Made by a program: the position numbers and the translations under genes. A stretch of 64,000 bases of DNA from Rhabditoides inermis (lineage: Eukaryota > Nematoda > Chromadorea > Rhabditida > Rhabditidae): positions 372,001-436,000 of the forward strand of contig CAWZYM010000154.1 in the NCBI GenBank assembly GCA_963966185.1, read 5' to 3'. The notes under the pieces were generated by a model that was not told the origin of the DNA, did no database searches, and saw nothing but the letters and a program-made list of their open reading frames with translations. Of the stretch, positions 47,201 to 59,511 are shown piece after piece (position 1 is the first letter of the stretch; the number at the start of each line of letters is the position of its first letter).

Positions 47201-47569
47201 TGTTCACAAGACTTTTCCCTACTTGTAATTGAAGTCGTATATACCTTTTCCCTGTTCACAAGACTTCTCCCTACTTGTTTTTGAAGTCGTATATACCTTT
47301 TCCCTGTTCACAAAACTTTTCCCTACTTGTACTTGAAGTCGTTTAGACCCTTTCCCTGTTCACAAGACTTTTTCCTACTTACTTGTCCTTGAAGTCGTAT
47401 AGACTTTTTTCCTGTTCACAAGACTGTTCACAAGACTTTTCCCTACTTGTATTCGAAGTCGTACAGACCTTTCCCCTGTTCACACGACTTTTCCCTACTT
47501 GTATTTGAAGTCGTACAGACCATTTCCCTGTTCACAAGACTTTTTCCTACTTTTTTTTAAAAGTAGTAT
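38963..47569. repeat. 8.6-kb super-HOR, copy 1 (8,607 bp)
   Basis: Runs between G markers 38963 and 47570 and pairs with copy 2 at 47570-56227. It contains a 1,376-bp duplication, an F-class HOR and an S-class HOR in order. Relative to copy 2 it has a 56-bp insertion with an extra A marker near 41950-42025 and lacks 107 bp near 45175. Other private changes are TCACGAGAC near 41391, CCCTTTTTGTG near 42667 and GTCGTTTAGACC near 39565. Confidence 0.88.
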
Positions 47570-49870
47570 AGGCCTGTTTCTGTTTACAAGACTTTTCCCT
47601 ACTTCTTTTCAAGTCGTATAGACCTTTTCCCTGTTCACAAGACTTTTCCCTACTTGTATTTGAAGTCGTACAGACCATTTCCATGTTCACAAGACTTTTC
47701 CCTACTTGTATTTGAAGTCGTACAGACCTTTTTCCTCTTCACAAGACTGTTCACAAGACTTTTCCCTACTTATATTTGAAGTCGTATAGACCTTTTCCCT
47801 GTTTACAAGACTTTTCCCTACTTATATTTGAAGTCGTACAGACCTTTTTCCTGTTCACAAGACTGTTCACAAGACTTTTTCCTACTTGTATTTCAAGTCG
47901 TATAGACCTTTTTCCTGTTCACAAGACTCTTCACAAGACTTTTCCCTACTTGTATTTCAAGTCGTATAGACCTTTTCCCTTTTCACAAGACTTTTCCCTA
48001 CTTGTATTAGAAGTCGTATAGACTTTTTTCCTGTTCACAAGACTTTTCCCTACTTGTATTTGAAGTCGTATAGACCTTTTCCCTTTTTACAAGACTTTTC
48101 CCTACTTGTGTTTGAAGTCGTATATACCTTTTCCCTGTTCACAAGACTTTTCCCTACTTTTATTTGAAGTCGTATAGACCTTTTTCCTGTTCCCTACTTG
48201 TTTTTGAAGTCGTATAGACCTTTTCCCTGTTCACAAGACTTTTATCTATTTATATTTGAAGTCGTATAGACTATTTTCCTGTTCACAAGACTGTTCACAA
48301 GACCTTTCCCTACGTGTACTTGAAGTCGTATAGACCTTTTCCCTTTTCACAAGACTTTTCCCTACTTGTACTTGAAGTCGTAAAGACCTTTTCCCTGTTC
48401 ACAAGACTTTTCCCTACTTATGTTTGAAGTCGTATAGACCTTTTTCCCGGTTCACAAGACTTTTCACAAGACGTTTCCCTACTTGTATTTGAAGTCGTAT
48501 AGACCTTTTTCCTGTTCACAAGACTTTTCACAAGACTTTTCCCTACTTGTATTTGAAGTCGTATATACCTTTTCCCTGTTCACAAGACTTTTCCCTACTT
48601 GTAATTGAAGTCGTATATACCTTTTCCCTGTTCACAAGACTTCTCCCTACTTGTTTTTGAAGTCGTATATACCTTTTCCCTGTTCACAAGACTTTTCCCT
48701 ACTTGTACTTGAAGTCGTTTAGACCCTTTCCCTGTTCACAAGACTTTTTCCTACTTACTTGTCCTTGAAGTCGTATAGACTTTTTTCCTGTTCACAAGAC
48801 TGTTCACAAGACTTTTCCCTACTTGTATTCGAAGTCGTACAGACCTTTCCCCTGTTCACACGACTTTTCCCTACTTGTATTTGAAGTCGTACAGACCATT
48901 TCCCTGTTCACAAGACTTTTTCCTACTTTTTTTTAAAAGTAGTATAGGCCTGTTTCTGTTTACAAGACTTTTCCCTACTTTTTTTCAAGTCGTATAGACC
49001 TTTTCCCTGTTCACAAGACTTTTCCCTACTTGTATTTGAAGTCGTACAGACCATTTCCATGTTCACAAGACTTTTCCCTACTTGTATTTGAAGTCGTACA
49101 GACCTTTTTCCTCTTCACAAGACTGTTCACAAGACTTTTCCCTACTTATATTTGAAGTCGTATAGACCTTTTCCCTGTTTACAAGACTTTTCCCTACTTA
49201 TATTTGAAGTCGTACAGACCTTTTTCCTGTTCACAAGACTGTTCACAAGACTTTTTCCTACTTGTATTTCAAGTCGTATAGACCTTTTTCCTGTTCACAA
49301 GACTCTTCACAAGACTTTTCCCTACTTGTATTTCAAGTCGTATAGACCTTTTCCCTTTTCACAAGACTTTTCCCTACTTGTATTAGAAGTCGTATAGACT
49401 TTTTTCCTGTTCACAAGACTTTTCCCTACTTGTATTTGAAGTCGTATAGACCTTTTCCCTTTTTACAAGACTTTTCCCTACTTGTGTTTGAAGTCGTATA
49501 TACCTTTTCCCTGTTCACAAGACTTTTCCCTACTTTTATTTGAAGTCGTATAGACCTTTTTCCTGTTCCCTACTTGTTTTTGAAGTCGTATAGACCTTTT
49601 CCCTGTTCACAAGACTTTTATCTATTTATATTTGAAGTCGTATAGACTATTTTCCTGTTCACAAGACTGTTCACAAGACCTTTCCCTACGTGTACTTGAA
49701 GTCGTATAGACCTTTTCCCTTTTCACAAGACTTTTCCCTACTTGTACTTGAAGTCGTAAAGACCTTTTCCCTGTTCACAAGACTTTTCCCTACTTATGTT
49801 TGAAGTCGTATAGACCTTTTTCCCGGTTCACAAGACTTTTCACAAGACGTTTCCCTACTTGTATTTGAAG
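47100..49870. repeat. 1,376-bp tandem duplication, second instance
   Basis: G markers at 47570 and 48946 are again 1,376 bp apart. The join near 48499 is the same as the one near 39890, 8,607-8,609 bp upstream. The shared join means that the duplication arose once and was then copied as part of the super-HOR. The first unit has CTACTTCTTTTCAAG where the second has CTACTTTTTTTCAAG. Confidence 0.85.
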
Positions 49871-52800
49871 TCGTAAATACCTTTTTCCTGTTCACAAGAC
49901 TTTTCCCTATTTGTATTAGAAGTCGTGTAGACCTTTTTTCTGTTCACAAGACTTTTCCCTACTTGTATTTGAAGTCGTATAGACCTTTTCCCTTTTCACA
50001 AGACTTTTCCCTACTTGTACTTGAAGTCGTATAGACCTTTTCCCTGTTCACAAGACTTTTCCCTACTTCTATTTGGAGTCGTATAGACCTTTTTCCTGTT
50101 CACAAGACTCATACCTGCTTGTATTTAAAGTCGTATAGACCTTTTTCCTGTTCACAAGACTTTTCTCTACTTGTATTTGAAGTCGTATAGACCTTTTCCC
50201 TGTTCACAAGACTTTTCACAAGACTTTTCCTTACTTGTATTTGAAGTCGTATATACCTTTGCCCTGTTCACAAGACCTTTCCCTACTTGTAGTTTAAGTC
50301 ATATAGACCTTTTCCCTTTTCACAAGACTTTTCCCTACTTGTACTTGAAGTCGTATAGACCTTTTCCCTGTTCACAAGACTTTTCCCTACTTGTATTGGA
50401 AGTCGTATAGACCTTTTTCCTGTTCACAAGACTTTTCTCTACTTGTATTTGAAGTCGTATAGACCTTTTCCCTGTTCACAAGACTTTTCTCAAGACTTTT
50501 CCCTACTTGTATTTGAAGTCGTATATACCTTTTCCCTGTTCACAAAATTTTTCCCTACTTTTTTTTTAAGTCCTATAGACCTTTTCCCTTTTCACAAGAC
50601 TTTTCCCTACTTGTATTCGAAGTCGTACAGACCATTTCCCTGTTCACAAGACTTTTTCCTACTTTTTTTTAAAGTAGTATAAGCCTGTTTCTGTTTACAA
50701 GACTTTTCCCTACTTCTTTTCAAGTAAGTCGTATAGACCTTTTTCCTGTTCACAAGACTTTTCCCTACTTTTATTTGAAGTCGTACAGACCTTTTCCCTC
50801 TTCACAAGACTGTTCACAAGACTTTTCCCTACTTATATTTGAAGTCGTATAGACCTTTTCCCTGTTCACAAGACTTTTCCCTACTTATTTTTGAAGTCGT
50901 ATAGACCTTTTTCCTGTTCACAAGACTGTTCACAAGACTTTTTCCTACTTGTTTTTCAAGTCGTATAGACCTTTTTCCTGTTCACAAGACTGTTCACAAG
51001 ACTTTTCCCTACTTGTATTTCAAGTCGTATAGACCTTTTCCCTTTTCACAAGACTTTTCCCTACTTGTATTAGAAGTCGTATAGACTTTTTTCCTGTTCA
51101 CAAGACTTTTCCCTACTTGTATTTGAAGTCGTATAGACCTTTTCCCTTTTTACAAGACTTTTCCCTATTTGTATTTGAAGTCGTATATACCTTTTCCCTG
51201 TTCACAAGACTTTTCCCTACTTGTGTTTTAAGTCGTTTAGACCTTTTCCCTTTTCACAAAACTTTTCCCTACTTGTACTTGAAGTCGTATAGATTTTTAC
51301 CCTGTTCACAAGACTTTTCCCTACTTGTATTTGAAGTCGTATAGACCTTTTTCCTGTTCACAAGACTTTTCTCTACTTGTATTTGAAATCGTATAGACCT
51401 TTTCCCTGTTCACAAGACTTTTCACAAGACTTTTCCCTACTTGTATTTGAAGTCGTATATACCTTTTCCCTTTTCACAAGACTTTTCTCTACTTGTATTT
51501 GAAGTCGTATAGACCTTTACCCTGTTCACAAGACTTTTCACAAGACTTTTCCCTACTTGTATTTGAAGTCGTATATTCCTTTTCCCTGTTCACAAGACCT
51601 TTCCCTACTTGTATTTTAAGTCGTATAGACCTTTTCCCTTTTCACAAGACATTTCCCTACTTGTACTTGAAGTCGTATAGACCTTTTCCCTGTTCACAAG
51701 ACTTTTCCCTACTTGTATTTGAAGTCGTATAGACCTTTTTCCTGTTCACAAGACTTTTCTCTACTTGTGTTTGAAGTCGTATAGACCTTTTCCCTGTTCA
51801 CAAGACTTTTCACAAGACTTTTCCCTACTTGTATTTGAAGTCGTATATACCTTTTCCCTGTTCACAAGACTTTTCCCTACTTGTAATTGAAGTCGTATAT
51901 ACCTTTTCCCTGTTCACAAGACTTCTCCCTACTTGTTTTTGAAGTCGTATATACCTTTTCCCTGTTCACAAGACTTTTCCCTACTTGTACTTGAAGTCGT
52001 TTAGACCCTTTCCCTGTTCACAAGACTTTTTCCTACTTACTTGTCCTTGAAGTCGTATAGACTTTTTTCCTGTTCACAAGACTGTTCACAAGACTTTTCC
52101 CTACTTGTATTCGAAGTCGTACAGACCTTTCCCCTGTTCACACGACTTTTCCCTACTTGTATTTGAAGTCGTACAGACCATTTCCCTGTTCACAAGACTT
52201 TTTCCTACTTTTTTTTAAAAGTAGTATAGGCCTGTTTCTGTTTACAAGACTTTTCCCTACTTCTTTTCAAGTCGTATAGATCTTTTTCCTGTTCACAAGA
52301 CTTTTCCCTACTTGTATTTGAAGTCGTACAGACCTTTTCCCTGTTCACAAGACTTTTCCCTACTTATATTTGAAGTCGTATAGACCTTTTTCCTGTTCAC
52401 AAGACTGTTCACAAGACTTTTTCCTACTTGTTTTTCAAGTCGTATAGACCTTTTTCCTGTTCACAAGACTGTTCACAAGACTTTTCCCTACTTGTATTTC
52501 AAGTCGTATAGACCTTTTCCCTTTTTACAAGACTTTTCCCTATTTGTATTTGAAGTCGTATATACCTTTTTCCTGTTCACAAGACTTTTCCCTACTTGTG
52601 TTTTAAGTCGTATAGACTTTTTTCCTGTTCACAAGACTTTTCCCTATTTGTATTTGAAGTCGTATAGACCTTTTCCCTTTTTACAAGACTTTTCCCTATT
52701 TGTATTTGAAGTCGTATATACCTTTTTCCTGTTCACAAGACTTTTCCCTACTTGTGTTTTAAGTCGTTTAGACCTTTTCCCTTTTCACAAGACTTTTCCC

Positions 52801-55800
52801 TACTTGTATTAGAAGTCGTATAGACTTTTTTCCTGTTCACAAGACTTTTCCCTATTTGTATTTGAAGTCGTATAGACCTTTTCCCTTTTTACAAGACTTT
52901 TCCCTATTTGTATTTGAAGTCGTATATACCTTTTTCCTGTTCACAAGACTTTTCCCTACTTGTGTTTTAAGTCGTTTAGACCTTTTCCCTTTTCACAAGA
53001 CTTTTCCCTACTTGTACTTGAAGTCGTATAGACCTTTTCCCTGTTCACAAGACTTTTCCCTACTTGTATTAGAAGTCGTATAGACTTTTTTCCTGTTCAC
53101 AAGACTTTTCCCTACTTGTATTTGAAGTCGTATAGATCTTTTCCCTTTTTACAAGACTTTTCCCTATTTGTATTTGAAGTCGTATATACCTTTTCCCTGT
53201 TCACAAGACTTTTCCCTACTTGTGTTTTAAGTCGTTTAGACCTTTTCCCTTTTCACAAGACTTTTCCCTACTTGTACTTGAAGTCGTATAGACCTTTTCC
53301 CTGTTCACAAGACTTTTCCCTACTTGTATTTGAAGTCGTATAGACCTTTTTCCTGTTCACAAGACTTTTCTCTACTTGTATTTGAAATCGTATAGACCTT
53401 TTCCCTGTTCACAAGACTTTTCACAAGACTTTTCCCTACTTGTATTTGAAGTCGTATATACCTTTTCCCTTTTCACAAGACTTTTCTCTACTTGTATTTG
53501 AAGTCGTATAGACCTTTTCCCTGTTCACAAGACTTTTCACAAGACTTTTCCCTACTTGTATTTGAAGTCGTATATACCTTTTCCCTGTTCACAAGACTTT
53601 ACCCTACTTGTATTTTAAGTCGTATATACCTTTTCCCTTTTCACAAGACTTTTCCCTACTTGTACTTGAAGTCGTATAGACCTTTTCCCTGTTCACAAGA
53701 CTTTTCTCAAGACTTTTCCCTACTTGTATTTGAAGTCGTATATACCTTTTCCCTGTTCACAAAATTTTTCCCTACTTGTTTTTTTTAAGTCCTATAGACC
53801 TTTTCCCTTTTCACAAGACTTTTCCCTACTTGTATTCGAAGTCGTACAGACCATTTCCCTGTTCACAAGACTTTTTCCTACTTTTTTTTTAAAGTAGTAT
53901 AAGCCTGTTTATGTTTACAAGACTTTTCCCTACTTCTTTTCAAGTAAGTCGTATATACCTTTTTCCTGTTCACAAGACTTTTCCCTACTTGTGTTTTAAG
54001 TCGTATAGACTTTTTTCCTGTTCACAAGACTTTTCCCTATTTGTATTTGAAGTCGTATAGACCTTTTCCCTTTTTACAAGACTTTTCCCTATTTGTATTT
54101 GAAGTCGTATATACCTTTTTCCTGTTCACAAGACTTTTCCCTACTTGTGTTTTAAGTCGTTTAGACCTTTTCCCTTTTCACAAGACTTTTCCCTACTTGT
54201 ACTTGAAGTCGTATAGACCTTTTCCCTGTTCACAAGACTTTTCCCTACTTGTATTAGAAGTCGTATAGACTTTTTTCCTGTTCACAAGACTTTTCCCTAC
54301 TTGTATTTGAAGTCGTATAGACCTTTTCCCTTTTTACAAGACTTTTCCCTATTTGTATTTGAAGTCGTATATACCTTTTCCCTGTTCACAAGACTTTTCC
54401 CTACTTGTGTTTTAAGTCGTTTAGACCTTTTCCCTTTTCACAAGACTTTTCCCTACTTGTACTTGAAGTCGTATAGACCTTTTCCCTGTTCACAAGACTT
54501 TTCCCTACTTGTATTTGAAGTCGTATAGACCTTTTTCCTGTTCACAAGACTTTTCTCTACTTGTATTTGAAATCGTATAGACCTTTTCCCTTTTTACAAG
54601 ACTTTTCCCTATTTGTATTTGAAGTCGTATATACCTTTTCCCTGTTCACAAGACTTTTCCCTACTTGTGTTTTAAGTCGTTTAGACCTTTTCCCTGTTCA
54701 CAAGACTTTTCCCTACTTGTATTTGAAGTCGTATATACCTTTTCCCTTTTCACAAGACTTTTCTCTACTTGTATTTGAAGTCGTATAGACCTTTTCCCTG
54801 TTCACAAGACTTTTCACAAGACTTTTCCCTACTTGTATTTGAAGTCGTATATACCTTTTCCCTGTTCACAAGACTTTACCCTACTTGTATTTTAAGTCGT
54901 ATATACCTTTTCCCTTTTCACAAGACTTTTCCCTACTTGTACTTGAAGTCGTATAGACCTTTTCCCTGTTCACAAGACTGTTCACAAGACTTTTCCCTAC
55001 TTATATTTGAAGTCGTTTAGACCTTTTTCCTGTTCACAAGACTGTTCACAAGACTTTTCCCTACTTGTATTTGAAGTCGTATAGACCTTTTCCCTGTTCA
55101 CAAGATTTTTCCCTACTTGTAATTGAAGTCGTATATACCTTTTCCCTGTTCACAAGACTTCTCCCTACTTGTTTTTGAAGTCGTATAGACCTTTTCCCTG
55201 TTCACAAGACTTTTCCCTACTTGTAATTGAAGTCGTATATACCTTTTCCCTGTTCACAAGACTTTTCCCTACTTGTGTTTTAAGTCGTTTAGACCTTTTC
55301 CCTTTTCACAAGACTTTTCCCTACTTGTACTTGAAGTCGTATAGATTTTTTCCCTGTTCACAAGACTTTTCCCTACTTGTATTTGAAGTCGTATAGACCT
55401 TTTTCCTGTTCACAAGACTTTTCTCTACTTGTATTTGAAATCGTATAGACCTTTTCCCTGTTCACAAGACTTTTCACAAGACTTTTCCCTACTTGTATTT
55501 GAAGTCGTATATACCTTTTCCCTTTTCACAAGACTTTTCTCTACTTGTATTTGAAGTCGTATAGACCTTTACCCTGTTCACAAGACTTTTCACAAGACTT
55601 TTCCCTACTTGTATTTGAAGTCGTATATTCCTTTTCCCTGTTCACAAGACCTTTCCCTACTTGTGTTTTAAGTCGTATAGACCTTTCCCCTTTTCACAAG
55701 ACTTTTCCCTACTTGTATTTGAAGTCGTATAGACCTTTTTCCTGTTCACAAGACTTTTCTCTACTTGTGTTTGAAGTCGTATAGACCTTTTCCCTGTTCA

Positions 55801-56227
55801 CAAGACTTTTCACAAGACTTTTCCCTACTTGTATTTGAAGTCGTATATACCTTTTCCCTGTTCACAAGACTTTTCCCTACTTGTAATTGAAGTCGTATAT
55901 ACCTTTTCCCTGTTCACAAGACTTCTCCCTACTTGTTTTTGAAGTCGTATATACCTTTTCCCTGTTCACAAAACTTTTCCCTACTTGTACTTGAAGTCGT
56001 TTAGACCCTTTCCCTGTTCACAAGACTTTTTCCTACTTACTTGTCCTTGAAGTCGTATAGACTTTTTTCCTGTTCACAAGACTGTTCACAAGACTTTTCC
56101 CTACTTGTATTCGAAGTCGTACAGACCTTTCCCCTGTTCACACGACTTTTCCCTACTTGTATTTGAAGTCGTACAGACCATTTCCCTGTTCACAAGACTT
56201 TTTCCTACTTTTTTTTAAAAGTAGTAT
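47570..56227. repeat. 8.6-kb super-HOR, copy 2 (8,658 bp)
   Basis: Runs between G markers 47570 and 56228 and repeats copy 1 with offsets of 8,607, then 8,551, then 8,658 bp. The two steps mark a 56-bp loss and a 107-bp gain relative to copy 1. It contains the same 1,376-bp duplication with the same join, an F-class HOR (48946-52227) and an S-class HOR (52228-56227). One private change is CCTGTTTATGTTTAC in the A marker near 53905. Confidence 0.88.
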
Positions 56228-59200
56228 AGGCCTGTTTCTGTTTACAAGACTTTTCCCTACTTCTTTTCAAGTCGTATAGACCTTTTCCCTGTTCACAAGA
56301 CTTTTCCCTACTTGTATTTGAAGTCGTACAGACCATTTCCATGTTCACAAGACTTTTCCCTACTTGTATTTGAAGTCGTACAGACCTTTTCCCTCTTCAC
56401 AAGACTGTTCACAAGACTTTTCCCTACTTATATTTGAAGTCGTATAGACCTTTTCCCTGTTCACAAGACTTTTCCCTACTTATATTTGAAGTCGTACAGA
56501 CCTTTTTCCTGTTCACAAGACTGTTCACAAGACTTTTTCCTACTTGTATTTCAAGTCGTATAGACCTTTTTCCTGTTCACAAGACTCTTCACAAGACTTT
56601 TCCCTACTTGTATTTCAAGTCGTATAGACCTTTTCCCTTTTCACAAGACTTTTCCCTACTTGTATTAGAAGTCGTATAGACTTTTTTCCTGTTCACAAGA
56701 CTTTTCCCTACTTGTATTTGAAGTCGTATAGACCTTTTCCCTTTTTACAAGACTTTTCCCTACTTGTGTTTGAAGTCGTATATACCTTTTCCCTGTTCAC
56801 AACACTTTTCCCTACTTTTATTTGAAGTCGTATAGACCTTTTTCCTGTTCCCTACTTGTTTTTGAAGTCGTATAGACCTTTTCCCTGTTCACAAGACTTT
56901 TATCTATTTATATTTGAAGTCGTATAGACTATTTTCCTGTTCACAAGACTGTTCACAAGACCTTTCCCTACGTGTATTTGAAGTCGTAGAGACCTTTTCC
57001 CTTTTCACAAGACTTTTCCCTACTTGTACTTGAAGTCGTAAAGACCTTTTCCCTGTTCACAAGACTTTTCCCTACTTATGTTTGAAGTCGTATAGACCTT
57101 TTTCCCGGTTCACAAAACTTTTCACAAGACGTTTCCCTACTTGTATTTGAAGTCGTAAATACCTTTTTCCTGTTCACAAGACTTTTCCCTATTTGTATTA
57201 GAAGTCGTGTAGACCTTTTTTCTGTTCACAAGACTTTTCCCTACTTGTATTTGAAGTCGTATAGACCTTTTCCCTTTTCACAAGACTTTTCCCTACTTGT
57301 ACTTGAAGTCGTATAGACCTTTTCCCTGTTCACAAGACTTTTCCCTACTTCTATTTGGAGTCGTATAGACCTTTTTCCTGTTCACAAGACTCATCCCTGC
57401 TTGTATTTAAAGTCGTATAGACCTTTTTCCTGTTCACAAGACTTTTCTCTACTTGTATTTGAAGTCGTATAGACTTTTTCCCTGTTCACAAGACTTTTCA
57501 CAAGACTTTTCCTTACTTGTATTTGAAGTCGTATATACCTTTGCCCTGTTCACAAGACCTTTCCCTACTTGTAGTTTAAGTCATATAGACCTTTTCCCTT
57601 TTCACAAGACTTTTCCCTACTTGTACTTGAAGTCGTATAGACCTTTTCCCTGTTCACAAGACTTTTCCCTACTTGTATTGGAAGTCGTATAGACCTTTTT
57701 CCTGTTCACAAGACTTTTCTCTACTTGTATTTGAAGTCGTATAGACCTTTTCCCTGTTCACAAGACTTTTCTCAAGACTTTTCCCTACTTGTATTTGAAG
57801 TCGTATATACCTTTTCCCTGTTCACAAAATTTTTCCCTACTTGTTTTTTTAAGTCCTATAGACCTTTTCCCTTTTCACAAGACTTTTCCCTACTTGTATT
57901 CGAAGTCGTACAGACCATTTCCCTGTTCACAAGACTTTTTCCTACTTTTTTTTTAAAGTAGTATAAGCCTGTTTCTGTTTACAAGACTTTTCCCTACTTC
58001 TTTTCAAGTAAGTCGTATAGACCTTTTTCCTGTTCACAAGACTTTTCCCTACTTTTATTTGAAGTCGTACAGACCTTTTCCCTCTTCACAAGACTGTTCA
58101 CAAGACTTTTCCCTACTTATATTTGAAGTCGTATAGACCTTTTCCCTGTTCACAAGACTTTTCCCTACTTATATTTGAAGTCGTATAGACCTTTTTCCTG
58201 TTCACAAGACTGTTCACAAGACTTTTCCCTACTTGTTTTTCAAGTCGTATAGACCTTTTTCCTGTTCACAAGACTGTTCACAAGACTTTTCCCTACTTGT
58301 ATTTCAAGTCGTATAGACCTTTTCCCTTTTCACAAGACTTTTCCCTACTTGTATTAGAAGTCGTATAGACTTTTTTCCTGTTCACAAGACTTTTCCCTAC
58401 TTGTATTTGAAGTCGTATAGACCTTTTCCCTTTTTACAAGACTTTTCCCTATTTGTATTTGAAGTCGTATATACCTTTGCCCTGTTCACAAGACTTTTCC
58501 CTACTTGTGTTTTAAGTCGTTTAGACCTTTTCCCTTTTCACAAAACTTTGCCCTACTTGTACTTGAAGTCGTATAGATTTTTTCCCTGTTCACAAGACTT
58601 TTCCCTACTTGTATTTGAAGTCGTATAGACCTTTTTCCTGTTCACAAGACTTTTCTCTACTTGTATTTGAAATCGTATAGACCTTTTCCCTGTTCACAAG
58701 ACTTTTCACAAGACTTTTCCCTACTTGTATTTGAAGTCGTATATACCTTTTCCCTTTTCACAAGACTTTTCTCTACTTGTATTTGAAGTCGTATAGACCT
58801 TTACCCTGTTCACAAGACTTTTCAGAAGACTTTTCCCTACTTGTGTTTGAAGTCGTATATTCCTTTTCCCTGTTCACAAGACCTTTCCCTACTTGTATTT
58901 TAAGTCGTATAGACCTTTTCCCTTTTCACAAGACATTTCCCTACTTGTACTTGAAGTCGTATAGACCTTTTCCCTGTTCACAAGACTTTTCCCTACTTGT
59001 ATTTGAAGTCGTATAGACCTTTTTCCTGTTCACAAGACTTTTCTCTACTTGTGTTTGAAGTCGTATAGACCTTTTCCCTGTTCACAAGACTTTTCACAAG
59101 ACTTTTCCCTACTTGTATTTGAAGTCGTATATACCTTTTCCCTGTTCACAAGACTTTTCCCTACTTGTAATTGAAGTCGTATATACCTTTTCCCTGTTCA

Positions 59201-59511
59201 CAAGACTTCTCCCTACTTGTTTTTGAAGTCGTATATACCTTTTCCTTGTTCACAAGACTTTTCCCTACTTGTACTTGAAGTCGTTTAGACCCTTTCCCTG
59301 TTCACAAGACTTTTTCCTACTTACTTGTCCTTGAAGTCGTATAGACTTTTTTCCTGTTCACAAGACTGTTCACAAGACTTTTCCCTACTTGTATTCGAAG
59401 TCGTACAGACCTTTCCCCTGTTCACACGACTTTTCCCTACTTGTATTTGAAGTCGTACAGACCATTTCCCTGTTCACAAGACTTTTTCCTACTTTTTTTT
59501 AAAAGTAGTAT
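56228..59511. repeat. F-class HOR (3,284 bp), sister of 13491-17162
   Basis: Shares GTCGTAGAGACC (near 56990), CGGTTCACAAAAC (near 57110) and GACTTTTTCCCTG (near 57473) with 13491-17162, and lacks only the 388-bp duplication. Private changes are CACAACACTTTTCC near 56800, TACCTTTGCCCTG near 58475 and CTTTGCCCTAC near 58548. Confidence 0.86.
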
